The position numbers and the translations under genes were made by a program. Shown here piece by piece: positions 1 through 8,597 of a stretch of DNA of 64,000 nucleotides. Position 1 is the stretch's first letter. Each line of letters starts with the position of its first letter. The notes below the pieces were generated by a model that did no database searches, was not told the origin of the DNA, and saw nothing but the letters and a program-made list of their open reading frames with translations. This stretch comes from Rhizobium sp. L43 (GTDB taxonomy: Bacteria; Pseudomonadota; Alphaproteobacteria; Rhizobiales; Rhizobiaceae), in contig NZ_NWSQ01000009.1 of the NCBI RefSeq assembly GCF_002531725.1, positions 180,856-244,855 on the forward strand, given 5' to 3'.

Positions 1-2
1 AT

Positions 3-155
3 CGGGACATGATGGCACTCCATGCCAAGCTTGATGAGCTGATCCGCTCAAGCAAGGCAGGAAACCACTGGATTGCGGCTGAGAAGAAGGACGCCGACGC
101 CATCGAGGGAATGCGCCAGCAACACCACGGCCAGATCTCAGAGACCGTGAGTTAG
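3..155 (+). CDS. Low-affinity iron permease-like protein, C-terminal fragment (cut by window start)
   Basis: This frame is open from the window edge and ends with TAG at 153-155, giving about 50 residues of C-terminus. The segment ALHAKLDELIRSSKAGNHW matches the corresponding part of the convergent gene next door (ALQAKLDELILTSQAANKF). The shared pattern points to the same small family of three-helix inner-membrane proteins annotated as low-affinity iron permeases. The true start and membrane segments lie outside the window. The stop codon overlaps the end of the opposite-strand paralogue by 3 bp. Confidence 0.7.
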   Translation, partial: RDMMALHAKLDELIRSSKAGNHWIAAEKKDADAIEGMRQQHHGQISETVS

Positions 156-559
156 GTGGACGCTGCCTCCGCCGCAGATTTCTCATCCGCTTTTTCCTCG
201 ACGCATTCGGCCTTTTCGGCAAGGGTCTTGCTCATTTCCCTGAGTTCGCCCTCCTCCAGCTTTTCGATACCGACAAATTTGTTGGCGGCCTGGCTCGTCA
301 GGATGAGTTCGTCAAGCTTGGCCTGCAGAGCCTTTCCGTCACGGTTCTGGCTGTTCTGCAACACAAACACCATCAGGAAGGTAATGATGGTCGTGGTGGT
401 ATTGATCACAAGCTGCCAGGTTTCAGAATAGCCGAAAAACGGGCCGGACACCGCCCAGACAAGCACGAGCGCCAGAGCCGCGACAAAGGTGAACGGCTTT
501 CCCGAGAGGTCGGCGACCGTAGTTGCAAAGTGCGAGAAGAAGTTGGGTTTGTTCGACAT
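152..559 (-). CDS. Low-affinity iron permease family protein
   Basis: The gene encodes a 135-residue inner-membrane protein. Hydrophobic stretches lie at about residues 25-40 (VAALALVLVWAVSG) and 50-70 (a threonine-rich helix, TTTTIITFLMVFVLQNSQNRD), followed by the family's ALQAKLDELI motif and a charged Glu/Lys/Ala-rich tail. I chose the Met at 559 (MSNKPNFFSH) because a GAGG purine run sits about 10 bp upstream; a longer reading from 598 adds 13 residues without a better ribosome site. Family members are annotated as low-affinity iron uptake proteins, but the transport activity is weakly established. It converges on a paralogue with overlapping stops. Confidence 0.75.
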   Translation of the reverse strand: MSNKPNFFSHFATTVADLSGKPFTFVAALALVLVWAVSGPFFGYSETWQLVINTTTTIITFLMVFVLQNSQNRDGKALQAKLDELILTSQAANKFVGIEKLEEGELREMSKTLAEKAECVEEKADEKSAAEAAST

Positions 560-780
560 CTGAAAAGCCTCGTTCGATCGCAGCATCAGTGCTGTCAATC
601 GACAACATCAACTCCATATCCAGGCCGAAGTTCCTCGCGCCGCGGAGGTCCATCCCAGAAGTCGGACGCCCATCCGTTTGCACCATCGAAAAACATTGTG
701 CACCGCAGCAACCTTTTCGTAGACTGACGCGTTTAGTTCAGCATCACCGCCATCCCGGCTGCTGATTGGCGGAGACTTTC

Positions 781-1872
781 ATGAGATCTATGTCAGACAC
801 TCTCGCACGCCTTGCTGCGCTGCGAGGAACGCTTCGCCCCCAACCCACGCAGGACAACCCCGATCTCGTCGCCTTGGACGCGTTCGGCTCAAATCCGGGG
901 AACTTGGAAGGTTATACTTATCTGCCGTCAAAGCGCGGGAGAAACATGGCCCTGGTCGTCGTCCTGCACGGTTGCACCCAGACTGCCGCCGGCTATGATA
1001 TCGGGTCGGGGTGGTCTGAATTGGCGGAGGATTATGGTTTTGCGCTGCTGTTTGCCGAGCAGCGGAGGGCAAACAATCCGAACCTCTGCTTCAACTGGTT
1101 CAACCCGGAGGACATCCGCCGGGATCACGGCGAGGTCTTTTCCATTCGCCAAATGATCACAAAGGTCGTTGCGGAACACGGCATCGACGGCAGGCGCGTG
1201 TTCGTGACCGGGCTTTCGGCCGGCGGCGCCATGGCCGCCGCCATGCTTGCCACCTATCCCGAGGTTTTTGCCGGCGGCGCGATTATCGCAGGCCTGCCAT
1301 ATGCAAGTGCCGCGACCATTCCCGAAGCATTCGACCGAATGCGCGGCCACGGCGGCCCGACCGGCCAAGAGCTGGAACTGCGGGTGAGAAACGCGTCAGC
1401 GCATAAAGGCCCATGGCCGACATTGTCGCTCTGGCAGGGAACCGCAGACAGAACCGTCGCGCCAGCCAATGCGAATGCGATCGTCGAGCAATGGAGACAT
1501 ATCCACGGCGTCGACGTATTGCCGGCGCGCGTCGAAAATATCGGAGGACATCAGCGAAAGATCTGGACCGATGCGCAGGGTGTCGAGGCGATCGAACTCT
1601 ATACGATTGCCGGGATGGGTCACGGCACGCCGCTCGATGTCGGCACCGGCTACGGGGCAAACGGCCCCTTCATGCTGGACGTCGGCATTTCCTCGACCGT
1701 CGAAACTGCCAGGTCCTGGGGTCTGGTTCCCTCGTTTGAAAAGCGGCGCACCGTAAAACCCTCTGCTGCGCAAACGGAAAACGCCGCTGGAGCGTTCGCT
1801 GGGGGTAGCGACAGCGGCGGCATTCAGAAGGTCATCGAAGACGCTCTCCGGTCCGCCGGGCTGCTGCGGTAA
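781..1872 (+). CDS. PHB depolymerase-family esterase
   Basis: This 363-residue alpha/beta-hydrolase belongs to the poly(3-hydroxybutyrate) depolymerase/feruloyl esterase family. The N-terminal LHGCTQTAAGYD region forms the oxyanion-hole segment. The nucleophile is in the lipase box GLSAGGAM (Ser about residue 146), followed by a likely acid in WQGTADRTV and the catalytic His in GMGHGTPLD. I see no clear signal peptide, so it may act in the cytosol or leave by another route. The ATG at 781 has GGCGGAG six bases upstream; the in-frame TTG at 766 would add five residues. The exact substrate (PHB oligomers or other esters) cannot be told from sequence. Confidence 0.85.
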   Translation: MRSMSDTLARLAALRGTLRPQPTQDNPDLVALDAFGSNPGNLEGYTYLPSKRGRNMALVVVLHGCTQTAAGYDIGSGWSELAEDYGFALLFAEQRRANNPNLCFNWFNPEDIRRDHGEVFSIRQMITKVVAEHGIDGRRVFVTGLSAGGAMAAAMLATYPEVFAGGAIIAGLPYASAATIPEAFDRMRGHGGPTGQELELRVRNASAHKGPWPTLSLWQGTADRTVAPANANAIVEQWRHIHGVDVLPARVENIGGHQRKIWTDAQGVEAIELYTIAGMGHGTPLDVGTGYGANGPFMLDVGISSTVETARSWGLVPSFEKRRTVKPSAAQTENAAGAFAGGSDSGGIQKVIEDALRSAGLLR

Positions 1873-1965
1873 TATTCGCGACAGGCTGGCCTGCACGCCT
1901 TCGACAGCGGGCCACCCGACGGGAAACGTCACATTGCGAACAGCTTTGATCCAGCGAGATTGCCG

Positions 1966-2265
1966 CTATCGCTTTTGAGACTTGGGCAGCGGCCCGTTTT
2001 GGTGGCTGAGGACGAGTTCGATCTGGACATCCTGCTGAAACTGCAGCACCCGCTGACCGACGTCACTCTCCGGCATGCCGGCCGCCAGAAGCTGATCGGC
2101 GACCCTGCGGCATTCAGCTCGCCAGAATTCGATCGCCTCCGCGCCATGCCGCCGGCCGAGTTCACGAGCGCAGCGCTCGATATTGGCCGTTCCGGTCCCA
2201 GAGGGAAAAGCAATAACCCTGCCTTCACGAGAGGCGGCGGGGCGGCAGGTCATTTCAGTAGCCAT
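1966..2265 (-). CDS. DUF6074 family protein
   Basis: This is a 99-residue soluble protein. It carries the rhizobial DUF6074 layout: RVIAFPSG near the N-terminus, an amphipathic region ERCARELGRRHG, then EFWRAECRRVADQLLAAGMPESDV and a hydrophobic C-terminal helix VQIELVLSHQ. Members are small, of unknown function, and common in Rhizobiales. It converges on the esterase, and its frame has much better codon use than the overlapping minus-strand reading at 1929-2228, which I take as a shadow. No operon partner is visible. Confidence 0.65.
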   Translation of the reverse strand: MATEMTCRPAASREGRVIAFPSGTGTANIERCARELGRRHGAEAIEFWRAECRRVADQLLAAGMPESDVGQRVLQFQQDVQIELVLSHQNGPLPKSQKR

Positions 2266-2465
2266 CGAACACAGGTTCCTTTGATCCTGTTCGTTGTCTA
2301 CGGGACTATGGTTAATGCTTTCTATCGTTCGTATCCGTTCCTTTCGAGGAGGCAGAATTTACAGTCCACCGCCGTCACACCGCCTCGCCTTCGACCTTGA
2401 CGCCGGCATGCCGATGCGTCGACAGTCCGCATCACGACCGACACTCGAGGCAACTGAGACCATCA

Positions 2466-3731
2466 ATGACGATATCAGCTCCCCGCGACTTCCTGAAAAG
2501 CCTGTTCGACGCGGCGGTTCGCGCCGCCGATCCGCTGACCGGCATCAAGGCGCATCTGCCTGACAGGCCGAAGGGAAGAACCGTGGTGATCGGCGCCGGC
2601 AAGGGTGCGGCGCAGATGGCGCGGGCGCTCGAAAGCGTCTGGGACGGAGCGCTCGAAGGCCTGGTGGTCACCCGCTACGGCTATGGCTGCGAAACGCGCG
2701 ATATCGAGATCATCGAGGCCGCCCATCCGGTACCCGATGCCGCCGGGCTTGCCGCGGCAAAGCGGCTGATGGCGACGGTGAACGGGCTGAGCGAGGACGA
2801 TCTGGTGATCGCGCTGATCTGCGGCGGCGGCTCGGCGCTGCTGCCCGCCCCGCCCCCGGGGCTCCGCCTCGAAGACGAGATCGCGCTCAACGAAATGCTG
2901 CTTGCCTCGGGCGCGCCGATCTCGGCGATGAATGTCGTGCGCAAACATCTCTCCACCATCAAGGGCGGCAGACTTGCGGCAGCGACCAGAGCGAGGGTCG
3001 TCAGCCTGATCGTCTCCGATATTCCCGGCGACAACCCGGCCCATGTCGCCTCCGGGCCGACGGTGCCGGATGGCTCGACGCGGCACGATGCGCTCGAGAT
3101 CGTCAGGCAATACGGATTGCAGCTGCCGCAGGCAGCACTCGACCATCTAAACTCGCCGAGGGCCGATGCGCCGCGGCCGGGCGACCCGGTCTTTTCGAGG
3201 CATGAGCACCACATCATCGCCTCCGCCGGCGTCTCGCTGGAGGCCGCGGCGGCGCTGGCAAGATCGCAGGGGATCGAGCCGGCGATTCTCTCTGATGCAA
3301 TCGAAGGGGAATCACGTGACGTGGCGCTGGTGCATGCGGCGATTGCCCGCGAGGTATCGAGCCGGAACAGGCCGTTTTCGAAGCCGGTCGTCATCCTTTC
3401 CGGCGGCGAGACCACGGTGACGCTGCGCGCCAAGGGCGGCAAGGGCGGACGCAACGGCGAATTCGCGCTCGCCATGGCGCTTGATATCGACGGACAGGAG
3501 GGCATTGATGTCCTGGCGGCCGACACCGACGGGATCGACGGCTCGGAGGATAATGCCGGCGCTTTTGCCGATGGCGGCAGTGTAAAACGCCTGCGCGCCG
3601 CCGGGCTCGATCCGCGCCGGCTGCTCGACGGCAATAACAGCTATTCGGGCTTTGCGGCCACCGGCGATCTGTTCGAAACGGGGCCGACCGGAACCAACGT
3701 CAATGATTTCAGGGCTATCCTGATCCGTTAG
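2466..3731 (+). CDS. Glycerate 2-kinase (MOFRL family)
   Basis: This 421-residue enzyme of the MOFRL/TtuD-type family phosphorylates D-glycerate to 2-phosphoglycerate, linking tartrate, glyoxylate or hydroxypyruvate breakdown to glycolysis. The N-terminal GAGKGAAQMA loop, CGGGSALLPAPPPG, VVRKHLSTIKGGRLA and VSDIPGDNPAHVASGPT segments are all recognisable. The C-terminal MOFRL domain shows GGETTVTLRAKGGKGGRNGEFALA and DTDGIDGSEDNAGA. The start at 2466 begins with MTISAPRDF; upstream in-frame codons have poor coding character. It is transcribed alone here, with no tartrate or hydroxypyruvate genes beside it. Confidence 0.88.
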   Translation: MTISAPRDFLKSLFDAAVRAADPLTGIKAHLPDRPKGRTVVIGAGKGAAQMARALESVWDGALEGLVVTRYGYGCETRDIEIIEAAHPVPDAAGLAAAKRLMATVNGLSEDDLVIALICGGGSALLPAPPPGLRLEDEIALNEMLLASGAPISAMNVVRKHLSTIKGGRLAAATRARVVSLIVSDIPGDNPAHVASGPTVPDGSTRHDALEIVRQYGLQLPQAALDHLNSPRADAPRPGDPVFSRHEHHIIASAGVSLEAAAALARSQGIEPAILSDAIEGESRDVALVHAAIAREVSSRNRPFSKPVVILSGGETTVTLRAKGGKGGRNGEFALAMALDIDGQEGIDVLAADTDGIDGSEDNAGAFADGGSVKRLRAAGLDPRRLLDGNNSYSGFAATGDLFETGPTGTNVNDFRAILIR

Positions 3732-3750
3732 CGGCCTAGCCGGCAGCGGA

Positions 3751-4707
3751 TCAGGTCTCGACCCGCCCCTGCCCCACCAGCCAGCCGACCGATTCCTGCA
3801 CCGCCTGCAGCGACTGATATCTCGGGGCAAACCCAAGCAGCCGCTTGGCTTTGGCGATCGAGCAATTCGGGCTGCGGGCGATATGCTCCCAGGTCGCCTC
3901 CGCATCCTCGGCCGTCTGACCTTCGGCCCAGGTGTCGAACGGCGCGAAGGAGAGCTTCGGCTCATGCCCGAACCACCGCGAAATGGCTTCGGCATAGCCG
4001 CGCAACGTCAGCGCCTGCTCCGAGACCGCGTGGAAACTTTCGCCGATCGAGGCATTCCAGTTGGCGATCGCACCCATGAACATCGCCGCCACATCATCGG
4101 CATGGACGTGATGAACGGTCTCCAGACCGAAATTGGGCAGCGCCAGGGTCTCTCCGCGGGCAAGGGTCGAAAAGACCTGCAGGTTGAAATTGCCGGCCGG
4201 ATTGAGCGGCGCCCAGCCGGGACCGACGATATGGCCGGGATGGATGATGGTCGCCGGAAATCCGCGAAGCCTTGCCTGCTGCTGCAGATAGGATTCGATC
4301 GCAGCCTTCTGCGTGCCATAGTCACCGAAAGGAGACTTCGGCGCCTCTTCCAGCGTCGGCACGGCACTGGGGTAGCCATGCGTCCAGATCGTGCCGGTAT
4401 GCAGGAAATGACCGACATGCCCCGACAGCGCCGTCACCAGCTGTTCGGCGCTTTGCAATGTGAAGCAGATCATGTCGATGACGATATCGGCTTTCACCTT
4501 GCGCACGGCCGGGCCGAACTCACCCGTCCGCTCCATCGCCGCCCGATCCATCTGACGCTGATCGACGGAAGCCCAGGCGCGGTTTGCCGTGTAAGGTTTT
4601 GCCGTGCCGCGGCTAATCGTGACGACGTCGTGGCCCGCCTCCACCAGACGGGGAACGAGATAGGTTCCGACATGGCCCGTTGCCCCGATTACCAAAACCC
4701 GCATCAC
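3751..4707 (-). CDS. NAD-dependent epimerase/dehydratase family protein
   Basis: This 318-residue extended-SDR protein has an N-terminal Rossmann motif, VLVIGATGHVGTYLV (residues about 4-18), followed by an IDMICFT strand. The catalytic Tyr and Lys are in the YGTQKAAIE segment. A binding region HHVHADDVAAMFMGA and the C-terminal GFAPRYQSLQAV are typical of nucleotide-sugar epimerases and related reductases. The substrate is unknown. MM at the N-terminus leaves 4707 or 4704 as the start. It converges with the glycerate kinase at a 19-bp gap and looks monocistronic. Confidence 0.78.
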   Translation of the reverse strand: MMRVLVIGATGHVGTYLVPRLVEAGHDVVTISRGTAKPYTANRAWASVDQRQMDRAAMERTGEFGPAVRKVKADIVIDMICFTLQSAEQLVTALSGHVGHFLHTGTIWTHGYPSAVPTLEEAPKSPFGDYGTQKAAIESYLQQQARLRGFPATIIHPGHIVGPGWAPLNPAGNFNLQVFSTLARGETLALPNFGLETVHHVHADDVAAMFMGAIANWNASIGESFHAVSEQALTLRGYAEAISRWFGHEPKLSFAPFDTWAEGQTAEDAEATWEHIARSPNCSIAKAKRLLGFAPRYQSLQAVQESVGWLVGQGRVET

Positions 4708-4800
4708 CGTTCCTCCCTTGGTATTTCCGTGTCGAATATGCTGCGCTCAGGCGATCCTGCAAGCAGAGTTTTCGTGATCCAGGCGGCTCGATCGAGCCTG

Positions 4801-5757
4801 CTATCGATTCTTGAAGACAAGGCAGGTGCCGCCGTGTTTGCGGATCTGGCTGCAGAGATCATTGGCTTCCAAGCGTGTCTGCCGGCCGATGCGGGCGGCA
4901 TAACGCGGGCGAAAACCGAAGCTGCGGTCGCGCTGGCGCAGGATCAGCGGCTGCTCGGCATTCAGGGGCGCCGGCAGATCCTGCACGGCATCGAGAAACA
5001 TGCGCCGGGCCACCGCGACATCCGCATTCGCCGCAAGCTGGACGCCCCAGGGCGCCCATTCGCCCTCCTGACGCCAGGGCGTGTCCTTCAACGTCCGTCT
5101 CTCCGCAAGCGCCACGCAGCCATCGAGGAAAGACTTGTCTTTGTCGAGCGGCGGCGCCGCATCCTCCGGCGGGTTATCCTTCCATTCCTCGACCGTATGC
5201 GCAGTGATCGCCGTGACATAGCCGCGCGTCTCGTACGGCAATCTGCCTGACGTAAGGTAAGAGGTAAGGCCATTTTCGCCGGCATTATAGGCGGCGGCGG
5301 CAAGGCCGAGATTGCCGAAGCGGTTGCGCAATTCGTCGAGATACTGCGCCGATTTCCTTAAGGCTTCCAACACCTGATAGCTGTCTTCGAGGCCGCGCAG
5401 TTTCGCCGTTCCGGGCATGAACTGCGCAATCCCCTGCGCTCCTTTGAAGCTGACGGCATCGGGGCGAAAGGTGCTTTCCCGCCAGATGAGACGGGCGAAA
5501 TAATCCGGCGGCAATTGATTGGCGCCGGCGAAATGCTCGATCGCGACGCAAAGGTCGCGGTTGAAACTGTCTTTCCGGATGCAGAGCGTCTCACCCGATC
5601 CCGACGCCGAAGGACCTGAATAGAGACAGGCCGGCTGTTCCGCGCTTCCTTCCGGCTGAGCCATGACCGCCTCCACGTGGAAAAACAGAAGGCAGAGCGA
5701 AAGCATGGCCTTCGCCGGTCTCCTCCCCATGTCGGACTGACGTTTCCGGCCTCTCAT
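4801..5757 (-). CDS. Lytic transglycosylase domain-containing protein
   Basis: This exported protein of about 318 residues has an Slt-type lysozyme-like domain that cleaves the peptidoglycan glycan strand. After an Arg/Lys-rich n-region comes the hydrophobic core AMLSLCLLFFHVEAVMA with cleavage likely after VMA. The catalytic Glu lies in LIWRESTFRPDAVS, followed by GAQGIAQFMPGTA and the AAAYNAGENGLTSYL motif, all diagnostic for soluble lytic transglycosylases. The start is uncertain: 5757 gives a longer n-region, 5730 begins MGRRPAKA, and 5871 is too long for a signal peptide. The C-terminal roughly 130 residues carry several cysteines and no domain I recognise. Confidence 0.82.
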   Translation of the reverse strand: MRGRKRQSDMGRRPAKAMLSLCLLFFHVEAVMAQPEGSAEQPACLYSGPSASGSGETLCIRKDSFNRDLCVAIEHFAGANQLPPDYFARLIWRESTFRPDAVSFKGAQGIAQFMPGTAKLRGLEDSYQVLEALRKSAQYLDELRNRFGNLGLAAAAYNAGENGLTSYLTSGRLPYETRGYVTAITAHTVEEWKDNPPEDAAPPLDKDKSFLDGCVALAERRTLKDTPWRQEGEWAPWGVQLAANADVAVARRMFLDAVQDLPAPLNAEQPLILRQRDRSFGFRPRYAARIGRQTRLEANDLCSQIRKHGGTCLVFKNR

Positions 5758-5954
5758 CGGATCTCGGCGGGTTCGAACTCCATCGCGACGCTGAATTCTC
5801 AATATCATCGATACGGGTTGGAAGCTTCCCCCATTTCCATCTCCGCACCAGGTTTCTAATTTCGCCGCCAATTTTGGAACAGATATAGTCGACCTGTCCC
5901 GGTCGCAGCGTCATCCTGATCGCCAGGACTATCGCAGCGAACGAGGACGCGCAG

Positions 5955-6677
5955 ATGATTGATCTCCATTACTGGCCGACGCCGAACGGCAAGAAGGTTT
6001 CGATCTTCCTGGAGGAAAGCGGCACGCCCTACCGGCTGGTGCCCGTCAATATCGGCCGGGGCGACCAATTCAACCGCGATTATCTCAGGCTCAATCCCAA
6101 TCACCGCATGCCTGCTATCGTCGACCACGCGCCTGCCGATGGCGGCGGGCCGCTCAGCATCTTCGAATCTGGTGCGATCCTCTTCTACCTCGCCGAAAAG
6201 ACCGGAAAATTCTGGCCGCAGGATCTGCGCGGCAAATACGAGGTGACGCAGTGGGTGATCTGGCAGATGGCCAATCAGGGGCCGAAGCTCGGCGAGGCCG
6301 GTCATTTCCGCCGCCTGGCCGATCGCGAAGGCGATCAATCCTATGCGGTGCGGCGCTTCACCGATGAAGCCAACCGCCTTTACGGCGTTCTCAACATGCG
6401 GCTTCGTGACCGGCGTTATCTCGCCGGTGACGAATTCACCATCGCCGACATCATCAGCTATCCCTGGACCGTCAACTGGCAGGCGCAGGGCCAGGACATC
6501 GACGAATTCAAGCATTTCAAGCGATGGTTCGATGAGGTCGGCGCACGGCCCGGCGTCCAGCGCGGCTTGGCGGTCGGCGCCGATCTCGGCACCGACAACA
6601 GCAAGCTTTCCGAAGAGGAGCAGGCCCGCATCCGCAAGATCCTCTACAACCAGCGCGCCCTTCCCGTTCCGGATTGA
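5955..6677 (+). CDS. Glutathione S-transferase family protein (YghU/Ure2p-like)
   Basis: This is a 240-residue cytosolic GST. The N-terminal thioredoxin-fold domain has YWPTPNGKKVSIFLEE, NHRMPAIVDH (cis-Pro motif) and FESGAILFYLAEKTGKF. The all-helical C-terminal domain has VTQWVIWQMANQGPKLGEAGHF and the N-capping box FTIADIISYPW. The TPNGKK start resembles the disulfide-bond reductase-like GSTs YfcG/YghU rather than Cys-type GSTs. A GAGGAC ribosome site precedes the ATG. A shorter paralogue sits at 14066-14641. Confidence 0.85.
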   Translation: MIDLHYWPTPNGKKVSIFLEESGTPYRLVPVNIGRGDQFNRDYLRLNPNHRMPAIVDHAPADGGGPLSIFESGAILFYLAEKTGKFWPQDLRGKYEVTQWVIWQMANQGPKLGEAGHFRRLADREGDQSYAVRRFTDEANRLYGVLNMRLRDRRYLAGDEFTIADIISYPWTVNWQAQGQDIDEFKHFKRWFDEVGARPGVQRGLAVGADLGTDNSKLSEEEQARIRKILYNQRALPVPD

Positions 6678-6806
6678 GCTTCGGCCCGGCCAGGGATAAG
6701 CATGGCCATAACCGAGCCGGCAGCCAGCAGCGGCCGGTTCCGGTTTGCCTTGGGAGCCAGGGAGCTTGGGCATCATCTGGCGTTGCGATTTGGGGTGTAA
6801 CCGGCA

Positions 6807-7577
6807 ATGACAAGACCTGTAATCGGCATCATCGGGAATGCCCGCATCGTCGAAAGCCGATTTCCGGCTCAGCTTGTCGGAGAAAACAATCTGCGGGCCG
6901 TGGCCGATGTCGCCGATGCCTTGCCGCTGATGTTTGCCGGCAATCCCAAACTGGCCGATATCGCCGATCTGCTGGCTGTCGTCGACGGCATTCTGCTGAC
7001 GGGCGCCAGAGCCAATGTCCATCCCAGCCGTTTCAACACGGTGCCGGATCCCAAGCATGAGCCTTATGATGAGGATCGTGACGGGCTGGCGCTGCCATTG
7101 ATCGAAGCCTGTGTTGCGCGCGGCGTTCCCATTTTCGGCATATGCCGCGGTTTTCAGGAAATGAACGTCGCGGCCGGCGGCTCGCTGCATCCCGAAATCC
7201 GGGAATTGCCTGGGCGCATGAACCACCGAATGCCGCGCCTGGAAACCGGCGAGATCCATCCCGACCTCGCCATCGTTTTCGGCGATCGTCACGATGTCCG
7301 ACTTGTGGAGGACGGGATGTTTGCCCGCATCCTCGGCCGCGAGACGATCCGGGTGAACTCCCTGCATGGTCAAGGCATCCTCGAACTTGGCGACAGGGTC
7401 GTTGCCGAAGGCATCGCCGAGGACGGGACGATCGAGGCGATCCGGTTCAAGGACGCGCCGGGATTTGCGCTCGGCGTGCAATGGCATGCCGAATACGATC
7501 CGCAGACCAACCCTGTGAACCGTGCGCTGTTTCAGGCGTTCGGCGATGCGGTGAGAGCCCATCAGGCCACCGCTTAG
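6807..7577 (+). CDS. Gamma-glutamyl-gamma-aminobutyrate hydrolase family (class I glutamine amidotransferase-like)
   Basis: This 256-residue class I amidotransferase-like hydrolase of the PuuD type would release GABA from gamma-glutamyl-GABA during putrescine breakdown. The nucleophile elbow is in FGICRGFQEMNVAAGGSLHPEI, with Cys at about residue 113. The catalytic His and Glu are in GVQWHAEYDPQTNPVNRALFQAFG, and NSLHGQG is the family's second conserved His region. The neighbouring puu genes are missing, so the in vivo substrate is inferred from the family. A strong hairpin terminator follows. Confidence 0.85.
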   Translation: MTRPVIGIIGNARIVESRFPAQLVGENNLRAVADVADALPLMFAGNPKLADIADLLAVVDGILLTGARANVHPSRFNTVPDPKHEPYDEDRDGLALPLIEACVARGVPIFGICRGFQEMNVAAGGSLHPEIRELPGRMNHRMPRLETGEIHPDLAIVFGDRHDVRLVEDGMFARILGRETIRVNSLHGQGILELGDRVVAEGIAEDGTIEAIRFKDAPGFALGVQWHAEYDPQTNPVNRALFQAFGDAVRAHQATA

Positions 7578-7592
7578 TCCGATCAGTAAAAA

Positions 7593-7621
7593 GCCGCCGC
7601 GAAGTGCTTTCGCGGCGGCTT
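7593..7621. terminator. Bidirectional intrinsic terminator
   Basis: Perfect inverted arms AGCCGCCGCGA and TCGCGGCGGCT enclose an AGTGCTT loop. An A-run precedes and a short T-run follows. It sits between the convergent amidotransferase and peroxiredoxin genes, so it probably ends transcription from both sides. Confidence 0.8.
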
Positions 7622-7644
7622 GGAGAATAGCTTAAGAACAGCAA

Positions 7645-8304
7645 TCAGGCAGTCGGCTGCTTGGTCTTGCGGAGATAGGGCAGAACCGTATCGAAGGAAC
7701 CGAAACGCGTGATCGCGTCTTCGTTGGAAACCGCGGCTGTGATGATGACGTCCTCGCCCTGGTTCCAGTTCGCCGGCGTCGCCACCTGGTGCTTTGCCGT
7801 CAGCTGGATGGAATCGATGGCGCGCAGGATCTCGTTGAAATTGCGGCCCGTTGTCATCGGATAGGTCAGGATCAGCTTGATCTTCTTGTCGGGACCGATG
7901 ATGAAGACCGAACGCACCGTCGCATTGTCGGCCGGCGTGCGACCCTCCGAGCTCTCGCCGGCGCCGGCCGGCAGCATGTCGTAGAGCTTGGCGACCTTGA
8001 GGTCCTTGTCACCGATCAAGGGATATTCGACGTCGAAACCGGTGGCGGTCTTGATGTCGTTCTTCCACTTGGCATGGCTTTCCACCGGATCGACGGAGAT
8101 GCCGATGATCTTGGCGCCACGCTTGGAAAATTCTCCCGCCAGGCCGGCCATGGCGCCGAGCTCGGTGGTGCAGACAGGCGTGAAATTCTTCGGATGCGAG
8201 AACAGGACGGCCCAGCCATTGCCGATCCAATCATGGAAGCTGACCGGTCCCTGGGTGGTGTCGGCGGTAAAATCGGGGGCAATATCGTTGATGCGTAAGC
8301 TCAT
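7645..8304 (-). CDS. Peroxiredoxin, 1-Cys (Prx6) type
   Basis: This 219-residue thiol peroxidase reduces H2O2 and organic hydroperoxides. The N-terminal AhpC/TSA fold has DFTADTTQGPVSFHDW, and the peroxidatic Cys is in HPKNFTPVCTTELG (about residue 47). Later elements GISVDPVESHAKW, RSVFIIGPDKKI and the C-terminal LRAIDSIQLTAKHQVATPANW dimerisation domain fit the Prx6 subgroup. A resolving Cys of the 2-Cys class is absent. It is the last gene before the shared terminator. The upstream region 8305-8597 holds no gene, only the hairpin that ends the TRAP cluster. Confidence 0.92.
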   Translation of the reverse strand: MSLRINDIAPDFTADTTQGPVSFHDWIGNGWAVLFSHPKNFTPVCTTELGAMAGLAGEFSKRGAKIIGISVDPVESHAKWKNDIKTATGFDVEYPLIGDKDLKVAKLYDMLPAGAGESSEGRTPADNATVRSVFIIGPDKKIKLILTYPMTTGRNFNEILRAIDSIQLTAKHQVATPANWNQGEDVIITAAVSNEDAITRFGSFDTVLPYLRKTKQPTA

Positions 8305-8537
8305 GGTCGGCCCTCCAAAGCCTTGTGTTTAAAGTTGTTCATCTCAAATCGAGGCCATGGGATCCGTCCGCCGGAAGCAGTCGCGAGATTGCGGTCAACA
8401 GGATCGCACCGGCCGAAGGTAAAGACTTCCCAGTCCAGGATTTTAAGTAAGTCATATACCACGATAACCGAAGGCATGCTCTTTCGATTTCCGGCCTGCT
8501 GCGGCATTATTTTTCCGGCAACTGCGCGCGATGAAGA

Positions 8538-8560
8538 GACCGATGGTTTTTCCATCGGTC
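8538..8560. terminator. Hairpin at the 3' end of the TRAP transporter cluster
   Basis: Perfect 9-bp arms GACCGATGG and CCATCGGTC flank a T5 loop (A5 on the minus strand). It lies 38 bp beyond the stop of the minus-strand TRAP binding-protein gene. There is no long U-tract on the minus strand, so termination strength is uncertain. Confidence 0.5.
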
Positions 8561-8597
8561 CCGTCAAAAGCTGCAGGATAACCGCCCTGCCCCTTGC

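Noticed and set aside
3883..5250. 455-codon plus-strand frame across the epimerase and transglycosylase genes
   Set aside because: Antisense shadow; both minus-strand genes have clear family motifs and this frame has none.
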